A stretch of DNA of 64,000 bases from Lachnospiraceae bacterium UBA7143 (GTDB lineage: Bacteria; Bacillota; Clostridia; Lachnospirales; Lachnospiraceae). Under the pieces are notes generated by a model. That model had not been told where the DNA came from and made no database searches. It was given only the letters and a program-made list of their open reading frames with translations. Position numbers and translations under genes: made by a program. Positions 53,197 to 60,817 of this stretch are shown in pieces (within the stretch, counting starts at the first letter, position 1; the number at the start of each line of letters is the position of its first letter). The stretch spans positions 12,717-76,716 of the forward strand of contig DKWV01000038.1 in NCBI GenBank assembly GCA_002491905.1. The letters run 5' to 3'.

Positions 53197-53260
53197 CAGA
53201 TTCTTTGGTTTTATTATGTAATGGATATTAGCCATTACTGATATGGAACCAAAGAATCTG
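53197..53260 (+). other. Nested hairpin after precursor 2
   Basis: Perfect 14-bp outer stem CAGATTCTTTGGTT (53197-53210) / AACCAAAGAATCTG (53247-53260) enclosing a 6-bp inner stem TAATGG / CCATTA (53219-53237). No T-run. Same position relative to the precursor gene as the hairpin at 43292. Confidence 0.65.
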
Positions 53261-53322
53261 TTGCATTTGAAGGATCAGAAAATACGAATATGCAGAGGGA
53301 CAGCAATGGAGAAAAATAGAAG

Positions 53323-54483
53323 TTGGATTTGGAAAGTATGCGAAAAGAGAGGAATGGTATTAAGGTTGCGGTGATTGACGATGGTATACACGAAGGCATG
53401 GATTCTGTCTTTACAACGGTAAACAGATGTTATGTTGAAAAAGGCAGATTACACCAGGGAACCGCCGAACCGATTCCACCGTTGTCTCATGGGACAATCT
53501 GTGCCGCTGTGATCGCGTCAAAGGAAACAGATATGGAGTTATTTGATATCCGTATCTTTGAGGATGGAAGCGCTGGGATGGATGATCTGATCACTGCACT
53601 GGAATATTGTATGTCGTGCGGCGTACAGGTGATCAATCTTAGCTGTGGGACGCTAAATTATTTAGATTATAAGAAGGTGGAACATATTCTTAATAAGCTC
53701 CGAAGAAGAAATGTTATGATTGTGTCCGCTTTTAGCAATCAGGGAATCCTGTCTTTCCCAGCGGGCTGCAGGGGTGTGTTTGGCGTCAGGGCGGATTTTG
53801 GGAAGTGCCTGAAAAGAGGAGAGTACGGCTTTCAGGAATTTACAGGCGGTAGACTGGAAAACAGTATTGTGGCTCATATGGGGACTGTGGCAATAGGTGG
53901 CAGTAAATTGGAAGTGATGGCAAACAGCTATGCGGCACCGGTTGTCACGGGAGAAATTGTCGGAATCCTTAAAAATGATCTGGGATGCACTTTTGGGCAG
54001 GTGTTAAAGCGGCTAATCCTGCGCGGGGCGAAAGGAGGATGTCAGGGACGGGATCCAAAGAAATATTTATCCTGTCAGGGAAAGGAAATTAGCACACCGG
54101 TTCTGGGAATAGACTGCCGGTGTGGACGGTTGAAAAAATATGTAAAAGGAAGGTTGCAGGCGGACGGTTATCATGTGGTTACGGTATGCGAATATGCCTG
54201 GAATGGGAAAGAGATTCCATGCAGCTGCCATATGGACAGAAAAAAGGTGTTAGACAAGGATATCGTATATACGGTAGAATATATATATGAGCCGGACGCT
54301 ATAATCTTTTTTTTGAACAGGAAGAGATTTCGCGCAGATACGATATTAGATATAGTTGATATATGTGTTTGCAAAACGCGCGGAAGGATAGAATTGAAAT
54401 CCAAAGAGGATATATTTGTCTCCAGGGATTGCCCGGAGATATACGAATATATTTTAAAATTTTTCTCGGGGCAGGAAGAGTAA
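53323..54483 (+). CDS. Subtilisin-like (S8) protease, probable leader peptidase, with extra C-terminal domain
   Basis: A 386-residue protein without signal peptide, so cytoplasmic. Residues 12-245 are a compact S8 fold with Asp19 (VAVIDDG), His56 (LSHGTICAA), oxyanion Asn139 and Ser202 (NSYAAPVVTG). About 130 extra residues follow; their start (STPVLGIDCRCG, then QADGYHVVTV) recalls the central domain of the TIGR04066-type proteins, which could dock the protease to the maturation complex. Because the ABC exporter lacks a C39 domain, this is the best candidate for leader removal. The start is uncertain: TTG 53323 or ATG 53338. Confidence 0.82.
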   Translation: MDLESMRKERNGIKVAVIDDGIHEGMDSVFTTVNRCYVEKGRLHQGTAEPIPPLSHGTICAAVIASKETDMELFDIRIFEDGSAGMDDLITALEYCMSCGVQVINLSCGTLNYLDYKKVEHILNKLRRRNVMIVSAFSNQGILSFPAGCRGVFGVRADFGKCLKRGEYGFQEFTGGRLENSIVAHMGTVAIGGSKLEVMANSYAAPVVTGEIVGILKNDLGCTFGQVLKRLILRGAKGGCQGRDPKKYLSCQGKEISTPVLGIDCRCGRLKKYVKGRLQADGYHVVTVCEYAWNGKEIPCSCHMDRKKVLDKDIVYTVEYIYEPDAIIFFLNRKRFRADTILDIVDICVCKTRGRIELKSKEDIFVSRDCPEIYEYILKFFSGQEE

Positions 54484-54568
54484 AAATTTTTACGGAATAC
54501 TTGCGAAAGCGACTGCTGTTGTGCTACTGTTTCTTATAACAGGAGCAGTAACGGGTGGGAAAAGCTTT

Positions 54569-55411
54569 ATGAAACACAGAAAGATTAAAATCATAAGAGC
54601 GTTTTGTCTGATTGTTATGCTGGCATGCCTGATCCGTATCGGTCAGGCATGCGTTTTGTCGGTGCGGCAAGGGGAAAAACAGAGAGAACTGAAAAGCATG
54701 ATGGAGCACGATTGGGTGCAGGATTCCTGGCAGGGAAGGGTGGAACAGGAAAGAGCCGTGGAAGCTGACAGGCAGAAAAGTGATGAAGGAAAAACGATCA
54801 GCGGTAATGCGGTACCCGGCGAAGAGGGCGGTCATCCCATCCTGAAAAAATACAAAGCGCTGTATATGGAAAACGGGGACGTGGCAGGGTGGCTTACGGT
54901 GGAAGGGACGAAGATTGACTACCCTGTTATGCAGTGCGGAGACGACGAATATTATCTGCACCATGATTTTGACGGAAAGGACAGCAAGTACGGCTGCCTG
55001 TATGTGCGGGAGCGTGCCGACCTGGAGAATGGAACCAACTTTGTTATCTATGGACACAACATGAAGGATGGCAATATGTTCGGGGAGCTGGATCTGTATC
55101 TGGAGGAGGAATTTTACCGGGAGCATCCCGACGTCTCTTTTGACACGCTTTATGAGGAGAGAAGCTATAAGATTCTGGCGGTGTTCCGCTCCCAGGTTTA
55201 CAGCGAGGATGCGGATGCGTTTAAGTACTATCAGTTTTACGGTGCGGACACAGAGGAAGAGTTCGATGATTTCTATGAGAATGTCAAGGCGCTTTCCCTG
55301 TATGACACCGGCGTGACGGCCAAGTTTGGGGACACCTTTTTGACCCTCTCCACCTGTGCTTACCATGTGAATAACGGAAGACTTGTGGTGGTGGCGAAGC
55401 GGGTGGAATAA
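54569..55411 (+). CDS. srtB: Class B sortase
   Basis: A 280-residue membrane-anchored transpeptidase: N-terminal helix at about 6-32, Ser/Glu-rich linker, then the class B sortase domain (about 95-280) with His163 (YGHNMKDG), Cys263 (LSTCAY) and a C-terminal Arg (LVVVAKR). It attaches proteins with an NPxT-like or related sorting signal to peptidoglycan. No sortase substrate was seen in the window. ATG 54569 with GGTGGG upstream is preferred over GTG 54521. It begins 85 bp after the protease gene, possibly on the same transcript. Confidence 0.92.
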   Translation: MKHRKIKIIRAFCLIVMLACLIRIGQACVLSVRQGEKQRELKSMMEHDWVQDSWQGRVEQERAVEADRQKSDEGKTISGNAVPGEEGGHPILKKYKALYMENGDVAGWLTVEGTKIDYPVMQCGDDEYYLHHDFDGKDSKYGCLYVRERADLENGTNFVIYGHNMKDGNMFGELDLYLEEEFYREHPDVSFDTLYEERSYKILAVFRSQVYSEDADAFKYYQFYGADTEEEFDDFYENVKALSLYDTGVTAKFGDTFLTLSTCAYHVNNGRLVVVAKRVE

Positions 55412-55496
55412 CGTTTACGGAATCAGTGATTGCCTGATGAAGGCGGATGTGAGAAAATAGAGGCAGAATGTAGATTGTGAAAAGGAGGAATTATAA

Positions 55497-56180
55497 ATGC
55501 AGTATAGAATTATCGGAGACACCATGCCGGCGGTGGAGGTTTTATTTGATGCGCCGGGAGAGGCTATGTACACCCAGTCGGGCGGCATGGCGTGGATGAC
55601 AGAGGGGATCGCGATGGATTCCAATATGAAGGGCGGTCTGGGAAAGAGCATCGGGAGAATGTTTTCGGGAGAGTCGCTCTTTATGGCAACTTATCGGGCG
55701 GAGCGGCCGGGGGCTATGGTGGCCTTTGCCTCAACCGTTGCAGGGGAAGTGCTTCCCGTGGATGTAGGGGCAAACGGCGGCCTGATCTGCCAGAAAGGAT
55801 CCTTTCTCTGTGCACAGGAGACGGTGAACCTGAACATAACTTTTACCAGGAAACTTTCCGCCGGGCTGTTTGGCGGGGAAGGCTTTATCCTGCAGGATAT
55901 CAGCGGAAGCGGCATGGTATTTCTGGAAATTGACGGCAATAAGGTGGAAAAGAATCTGGCGCCCGGAGAGGTAATTAAAGTTGACACCGGGAACGTGGTG
56001 GCGTTTGAGCGGACGGTCAATTATGAGATCGAGACCGTGAAGGGACTGAAAAATATCTTTCTGGGAGGTGAGGGCCTGTTTCTGACAAAGCTTACGGGGC
56101 CGGGCAAGGTGATACTCCAGACACAGAACTTTAATGAGTTTGCGGGAAGGATCATCAGGATGGTGCCGTCGTCGAGATAA
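55497..56180 (+). CDS. AIM24 / TIGR00266 family protein
   Basis: A 227-residue soluble protein of the AIM24 family (double-psi/jelly-roll like). Landmarks are QSGGMAWMTEGIAMDS, GESLFMATYRAERPG, GGLICQKGSFLCA and LFLTKLTGPGKVILQ. Bacterial members have no settled function. The start has AAAGGAGG 8 bp upstream. Confidence 0.9.
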   Translation: MQYRIIGDTMPAVEVLFDAPGEAMYTQSGGMAWMTEGIAMDSNMKGGLGKSIGRMFSGESLFMATYRAERPGAMVAFASTVAGEVLPVDVGANGGLICQKGSFLCAQETVNLNITFTRKLSAGLFGGEGFILQDISGSGMVFLEIDGNKVEKNLAPGEVIKVDTGNVVAFERTVNYEIETVKGLKNIFLGGEGLFLTKLTGPGKVILQTQNFNEFAGRIIRMVPSSR

Positions 56181-56290
56181 CGCCTGAGCGGGGAAGATGA
56201 TATTTGGAAGGAAACATGACAGACAGATGACATGTTTGACCTGTTATAATGATGAAAAAATAACAGAGACACAGATAAAGGAGTGGCGAC

Positions 56291-56926
56291 ATGGCATTTG
56301 ATTACAAGAAAGAGTATAAAGAGTTTTATATGCCGAAGGCAAAGCCGGAGCTCGTGACAGTTCCGAGAATGAATTATCTGGCTGTCCGGGGAACCGGCGA
56401 TCCGAATGTGGAGGGCGGGGCATACAAGGAGGCGATCGGGCTTCTGTACGGCGTGGCGTTTACGGTCAAGATGAGCAAAAAAGGGAATCATAAGATTGAA
56501 GGCTTTTTTGATTATGTCGTACCTCCGCTGGAGGGGTTCTGGTGGCAGAAGGACACGGAAGGCATTGATTACAGCCGGAAGGGAGACTTTTGCTGGATTT
56601 CCATGATCCGGCTTCCTGATTTTGTCACAGAGGAGGATTTCGGGTGGGCCGTCTCGGAGGCTGCCCGGAAGAAAGGGCGGGATTTCTCAAAAGTGGAGTT
56701 CCTGACGGTGGAGGAGGGCCTGTGCGTGCAGTGTATGCATGTCGGGGCATACGATGACGAACCGCAGACTGTAGCGTTGATGGATGCGTTTCTGGAGGCG
56801 AACGGTTATGAGAATGACTTCTCGACGGAGAGGATGCACCATGAGATTTACCTTTCGGATGCGAGACGCGTGCCGCCCGAGAGAAGAAAGACGGTGATCA
56901 GGCATCCGGTGAGGGGGCGGGGGTGA
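56291..56926 (+). CDS. GyrI-like small-molecule-binding domain protein
   Basis: A 211-residue single-domain protein of the GyrI/AraC-effector-binding fold (VTVPRMNYLAVRGTGDPN, then FFDYVVPPLEGFWWQ and MHVGAYDDEPQTVALMDAFL), without a DNA-binding domain. Such free-standing members bind or hydrolyse hydrophobic toxicants in some bacteria. AAAGGAG precedes the ATG. The downstream Fic gene starts 39 bp later. Confidence 0.88.
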   Translation: MAFDYKKEYKEFYMPKAKPELVTVPRMNYLAVRGTGDPNVEGGAYKEAIGLLYGVAFTVKMSKKGNHKIEGFFDYVVPPLEGFWWQKDTEGIDYSRKGDFCWISMIRLPDFVTEEDFGWAVSEAARKKGRDFSKVEFLTVEEGLCVQCMHVGAYDDEPQTVALMDAFLEANGYENDFSTERMHHEIYLSDARRVPPERRKTVIRHPVRGRG

Positions 56927-56965
56927 AACTGAAGATTTCTGGCAGGGCCGGATGGGAGGTGTAGT

Positions 56966-57967
56966 GTGGCAGAATATGAACCGCCGTTTCACATGTCGAA
57001 TATAATTGTGAATCTGCTTATGGAAATTGGCGAACAGATTGGAAGAATAACAGTTTTGCAGCCGGAAAGTGTCACGCCCCGCCTGCGTAAAGAGAACCGC
57101 ATAAGGACAATCCATGCTTCGCTGGCGATTGAACATAATTCTTTGTCGGTAGAACAGGTGACTGCGATTATAAATGGGAAGCGTGTTTTAGGGAATCCCA
57201 ATGAGATTAAGGAAGTGGAAAATGCGTATCAGGCATATGAACTGATGACAGGACTGAATCCGTATTCGGTTGATGATCTGCTTCGGGCGCACCGCCTGAT
57301 GATGCAGGGTCTGATAAATGAAAATGGGAAATTCCGTTCCGGGGCAGTGGGGATCTATGCTGCGGATATGGTTGTTCATGTGGCCCCACCCGCAAAATTT
57401 GTTTCGGGACAGATTAAGGATTTGATTAGTTGGTATCAAAGATCGGATATGCATCCTCTTGTGAAGAGTTCAATTTTTCATTATGAATTTGAATTTATAC
57501 ATCCTTTTGCGGACGGAAATGGCCGCATGGGAAGATTATGGCATACAATTCTGCTCGGACAGTGGAAAGAGTTGTTTTACTGGCTTCCTATTGAGACATT
57601 GATCAGATCAAGGCAGGACGGGTATTATGATGCGCTTGGAAGGTCAGACAGGGAAGGGGACAGTAGCAAATTTGTTGAAATGATGCTTTCTGTGATATAT
57701 GATACGTTACGGAATTATGAAGATAGCGACCAAGATAGCGACCAAGATAGCGACCAAGATATAACGTCCCCACTGAAAAGACTTTTGGATGTGTTGGGTG
57801 ACGGGGTTATGTCCGCATCAGAGATTATGGAACTCATGGAGCTTAGTCATAAGCCTACCTTCCGAAAGAATTATTTGAATCCGGCATTAGAACGGGGATT
57901 GATCGAACGGACAATTCCGGATAAACCGAACAGCAGAAACCAGAGGTATCGGAAGACAAAAAAATAG
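56966..57967 (+). CDS. Fic family protein with C-terminal winged helix
   Basis: A 333-residue protein. The Fic active site HPFADGNGRMGR begins at His179, so AMP transfer (or another nucleotide transfer) to a target hydroxyl is expected. An N-terminal inhibitory helix motif (SLAIEHNSLS, about residue 53) places it among self-inhibited Fic proteins. Residues about 275-333 form a winged helix (MSASEIMELMELSHKPTFRKNY). Between them is DSDQ repeated three times, encoded by a 12-bp tandem repeat. The GTG start has GGGAGGTG upstream. Confidence 0.9.
   Translation: MAEYEPPFHMSNIIVNLLMEIGEQIGRITVLQPESVTPRLRKENRIRTIHASLAIEHNSLSVEQVTAIINGKRVLGNPNEIKEVENAYQAYELMTGLNPYSVDDLLRAHRLMMQGLINENGKFRSGAVGIYAADMVVHVAPPAKFVSGQIKDLISWYQRSDMHPLVKSSIFHYEFEFIHPFADGNGRMGRLWHTILLGQWKELFYWLPIETLIRSRQDGYYDALGRSDREGDSSKFVEMMLSVIYDTLRNYEDSDQDSDQDSDQDITSPLKRLLDVLGDGVMSASEIMELMELSHKPTFRKNYLNPALERGLIERTIPDKPNSRNQRYRKTKK
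57722..57757 (+). repeat. 12-bp tandem repeat in the Fic gene
   Basis: Three perfect copies of GATAGCGACCAA, coding DSDQ, in the linker between the Fic and winged-helix domains. In-frame length changes by slippage are possible. Confidence 0.9.
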
Positions 57968-58021
57968 AAGACTGGAAGGGAAAAGAATTTTCGACCTTCC
58001 AAACTTAAATATACCACGGAT

Positions 58022-58047
58022 GGCGGGTTCTTCGGAGCCTGCCTTTT
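58022..58047 (+). terminator. Intrinsic terminator with TTCG loop after the Fic gene
   Basis: GGCGGGTTC (58022-58030), loop TTCG, GAGCCTGCC (58035-58043) with wobble pairs, followed by TTTT. A related sequence occurs at about 8360-8380. Confidence 0.75.
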
Positions 58048-58186
58048 GGCATAAAAGCGGGCGGTAGGCGCATTTCGGCTCGAAAGTTGTAATTATATGA
58101 TATTTGGACTATAATATTTTTATGGTTTTATTGGTGCAGTATATGGTTTTAACGAAGATATTGTGTGGTGGAAGGGGAAGGACTGT

Positions 58187-58522
58187 ATGTGTGAGGGAAA
58201 AATAAGAGCGGCCGTAACGAGGTTCGCGGAAGAAGCGAAGAAAATATATGGGATAGATTTGCGGGATGTGATTTTATATGGCTCCTGTGCAAGGGGAGAT
58301 TTCGAGAACGACAGCGATATTGACATTATGGTTTTGCTGGATATTGCACAGGAAGAGATTGGGGAAGCAAGGAAGAAGATTTTAGATGCTTCTGATCGGA
58401 TTGATTTGGAATATGATGTGGTTTTGGCACCTGTGATTCAGAGTTGGCGGTTGTATCATCAGTATATGGATGTTTCGTGTTTTTATCAGAATGTTCAGAA
58501 AGAAGGTATTAAATTTGCCTGA
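58187..58522 (+). CDS. Minimal nucleotidyltransferase (MNT/MntA-like)
   Basis: A 111-residue nucleotidyltransferase domain protein with the motif LYGSCARGDFENDSDIDIMV (GSxxRGxxxxxSDIDL type) and a later Asp in IDLEYDVVL. MntA proteins are antitoxins that AMPylate HEPN toxins, but the adjacent gene does not read as a HEPN protein. It may therefore act alone or on a distant partner. ATG 58187 is preferred over GTG 58163; GAAGGGGAAGGA is upstream. Confidence 0.85.
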   Translation: MCEGKIRAAVTRFAEEAKKIYGIDLRDVILYGSCARGDFENDSDIDIMVLLDIAQEEIGEARKKILDASDRIDLEYDVVLAPVIQSWRLYHQYMDVSCFYQNVQKEGIKFA

Positions 58523-58597
58523 ATATACAGGGATATAAAAAGATTAAAGACAAATATTTCACGAATTAGCAACAAATGAAAAAGAGAGGATAAAAAG

Positions 58598-60106
58598 ATG
58601 TTACTGTTTTCAACACTTCTTGACATTAATGATTCCATGACAAAAGATGGTTTTATTGAACTTGTTCTGGAATGGAATCAGGGTAGTCCCCATGAAAATA
58701 ATATTATAAAAAATATTGACTGGAATGGAGAGCGTAATGTTCGATATGGGAATGATAATCTTTGGTTAGCAATTGAAGAATATACTAATCAAAATATTAT
58801 TGCTGTACGATATGAAAAGAAAGAAGAAGATGGGGTGGTTTGGGATACAGATTATGTCATGAATTTTAGTACGATGAAAATGGCTATTAGATTAGATAGA
58901 AGTTATCTTGAAGAGGCTCTTACAATAGATCCGAAGTTTTCAACCCCATATTTTATAACATTATTAATTGATAGAGGATATATAAAGAGTGATGGAAATC
59001 TTCCAGTGTTGCACACTCCAATTATTATAGATAGTGAAAAGATAGAGATGGTAGCAGATATAATTAATGGAAAACTTCGCTATAGGTTGCCAGTGGTGTT
59101 TATTTCAAAAACATTTTATGATGAAGACCCTGTAGACGTGCGAATTCTTGCAGGCAGATTAAAAGGGGTAGCGCATGTAATTGTCCAGCAAAGCAACTGC
59201 TCGAACGGTCGCCTAAAAAGTTTGTGTGATGGAAAAAATGAGTATTATGGTGCTATAGGAATTTATTATGCCAATCAGGCTATTGGTCATAGAAAATATT
59301 TATATCGACATTCTGTTGGAATGGACATTTTTTTATTGGAGAAAGTAATCCGTGTTGTTATTCAATATAGTAATTCGCAGATGGTTGAACCATTATATAC
59401 GTGGCATGGAGTAAATAATGCTTTACTTAGAGATCAATTGTCGAATCAAAAAGAAGAACGGGCACAGGTAGAGGAAGAAAGAAGAAAAACTTTGTATGAG
59501 CTTCTTGCTCTAAAGGCAGATTTGGATAAAACACAGGAAAATATGCAGCAGAAGGCGCTGGAAAATGCTAAAGCTGAGGCAGATAAAATTTTAGATAGCT
59601 TTGATGAAGATTTGAAACGTCTCCAAAAGCAAATAGAAGACTTGACACATACAAATGATACACTGATGTATGAGAATCAAGGGCTAAGAGCAAAAATGGA
59701 TAGGGTGAATACGGTTCCGATACTTTGTTTGGGGGATGAAGATGAATTTTATCAAGGAGAAATAAAGGAAATGGTTCTTGATGCAATAGATGAGAAATTG
59801 AAAAATCTAAGTGATAAGACACGCAGATTTGATGTTTTAAATGATATACTTGAAAATAATGATTATAAAAAAATTAGTGAGCAACGTGAAAAAATAATTA
59901 AGAACATGTTTCGAGATTATAAGAATATGTCTAATGTGATGAAACAGCAGCTTCAAGAATTGGGGTTAGAGGTGGCTGAGGAGGGGAAGCATTATCGATT
60001 AACTTATTTTGGAGATGAACGTTATAAAACAACAGTTGCAAAAACGGGAAGTGATTGGAGGGAAGGAAAAAATATTGCATCGACTATTCTAAAAAGTATG
60101 ATGTAA
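58598..60106 (+). CDS. Unrecognised AT-rich gene, coiled-coil protein
   Basis: A 502-residue soluble protein that I do not recognise. Residues 1-275 form a mixed alpha/beta region (KLRYRLPVVFISKTFYDEDP, VRILAGRLKGVAHVIVQQSN). About 280-372 is a strong coiled coil (SNQKEERAQVEEERRK through the LKRLQKQIEDL region). The C-terminal 70 residues (EEGKHYRLTYFGDERY, KTGSDWREGKNIAS) look like a small conserved domain. Codon use is markedly more AT-rich than in the flanking genes, a sign of horizontal gain. The setting, between an MNT and a methyltransferase-helicase pair, recalls defence islands, but no function is claimed. Confidence 0.75.
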   Translation: MLLFSTLLDINDSMTKDGFIELVLEWNQGSPHENNIIKNIDWNGERNVRYGNDNLWLAIEEYTNQNIIAVRYEKKEEDGVVWDTDYVMNFSTMKMAIRLDRSYLEEALTIDPKFSTPYFITLLIDRGYIKSDGNLPVLHTPIIIDSEKIEMVADIINGKLRYRLPVVFISKTFYDEDPVDVRILAGRLKGVAHVIVQQSNCSNGRLKSLCDGKNEYYGAIGIYYANQAIGHRKYLYRHSVGMDIFLLEKVIRVVIQYSNSQMVEPLYTWHGVNNALLRDQLSNQKEERAQVEEERRKTLYELLALKADLDKTQENMQQKALENAKAEADKILDSFDEDLKRLQKQIEDLTHTNDTLMYENQGLRAKMDRVNTVPILCLGDEDEFYQGEIKEMVLDAIDEKLKNLSDKTRRFDVLNDILENNDYKKISEQREKIIKNMFRDYKNMSNVMKQQLQELGLEVAEEGKHYRLTYFGDERYKTTVAKTGSDWREGKNIASTILKSMM

Positions 60107-60229
60107 ATAATTCAGGTTATTGAATAAAAGTTGAAAATTTGAGAAGAGAAAAGTTTTAAAGAACGATAGATTCAAGTAAGTGAAATAGATGGCCATAACT
60201 ATATTTTTGCTGTAAAGAAAGGATATGGT

Positions 60230-60817
60230 GTGTTTACAACTCTTAATTATTACAACCAAAACGCCGCCCAATTCTGCCAGAACACAGTATCGGTAGAATT
60301 CACCGCAACCCAAAACCGTTTCTTAGCCCATCTTCCTGCGTCTGCCCATATTCTTGATTTTGGCTGTGGTTCCGGCCGCGATACGAAAGCCTTCCTTGAT
60401 CAGGGCTACCGGGTGGAAGCTATAGACGGCTCGGAGGAGTTATGTAAACTTGCGTCTCAATATACCGGTATTCGGGTACGGAACATGTTCTTTCAGGAAT
60501 TATCTGCGGTATCCGAGTATGATGGTATCTGGGCCTGTTCGTCTATTTTGCACCTCTCACGGGACGAACTGTCAGAAGTGATGCGGAAGATGGTTACGGC
60601 TCTGAAACCGGGAGGTATTATTTACACCTCTTTTAAATATGGTACCTTTGAGGGAGAGAGGAACGGACGTTATTTCACGGATATGACGGAGAAGACGTTT
60701 GCGGATTTTATGCGGGACATAGAAAAGCTACAGATAAAAGAGGAATGGGTAACTTCCGATGCACGTCCGGGGAGAGAAGAGGAAAAATGGCTCAATTTGA
60801 TCTTGCGAAAAAAATAG
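60230..60817 (+). CDS. Class I SAM-dependent methyltransferase
   Basis: A 195-residue methyltransferase: motif I ILDFGCGSGRDTKAF (about residue 44), VEAIDGSEEL (II), WACSSILHL (IV) and ALKPGGIIYTSFKYG (VI). Substrate unknown; the type is close to TehB/UbiE-like small-molecule enzymes. GTG start with AAAGGA upstream. The 3' end overlaps the helicase gene by 31 bp, so the two are coupled. Confidence 0.88.
   Translation: MFTTLNYYNQNAAQFCQNTVSVEFTATQNRFLAHLPASAHILDFGCGSGRDTKAFLDQGYRVEAIDGSEELCKLASQYTGIRVRNMFFQELSAVSEYDGIWACSSILHLSRDELSEVMRKMVTALKPGGIIYTSFKYGTFEGERNGRYFTDMTEKTFADFMRDIEKLQIKEEWVTSDARPGREEEKWLNLILRKK

Noticed and set aside
56238..56250. TTGACC close to TATAAT before the GyrI-like gene
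   Set aside because: Only 3 bp separate the two boxes, so they cannot form one promoter; TATAAT may be a -10 with an unrecognised -35.
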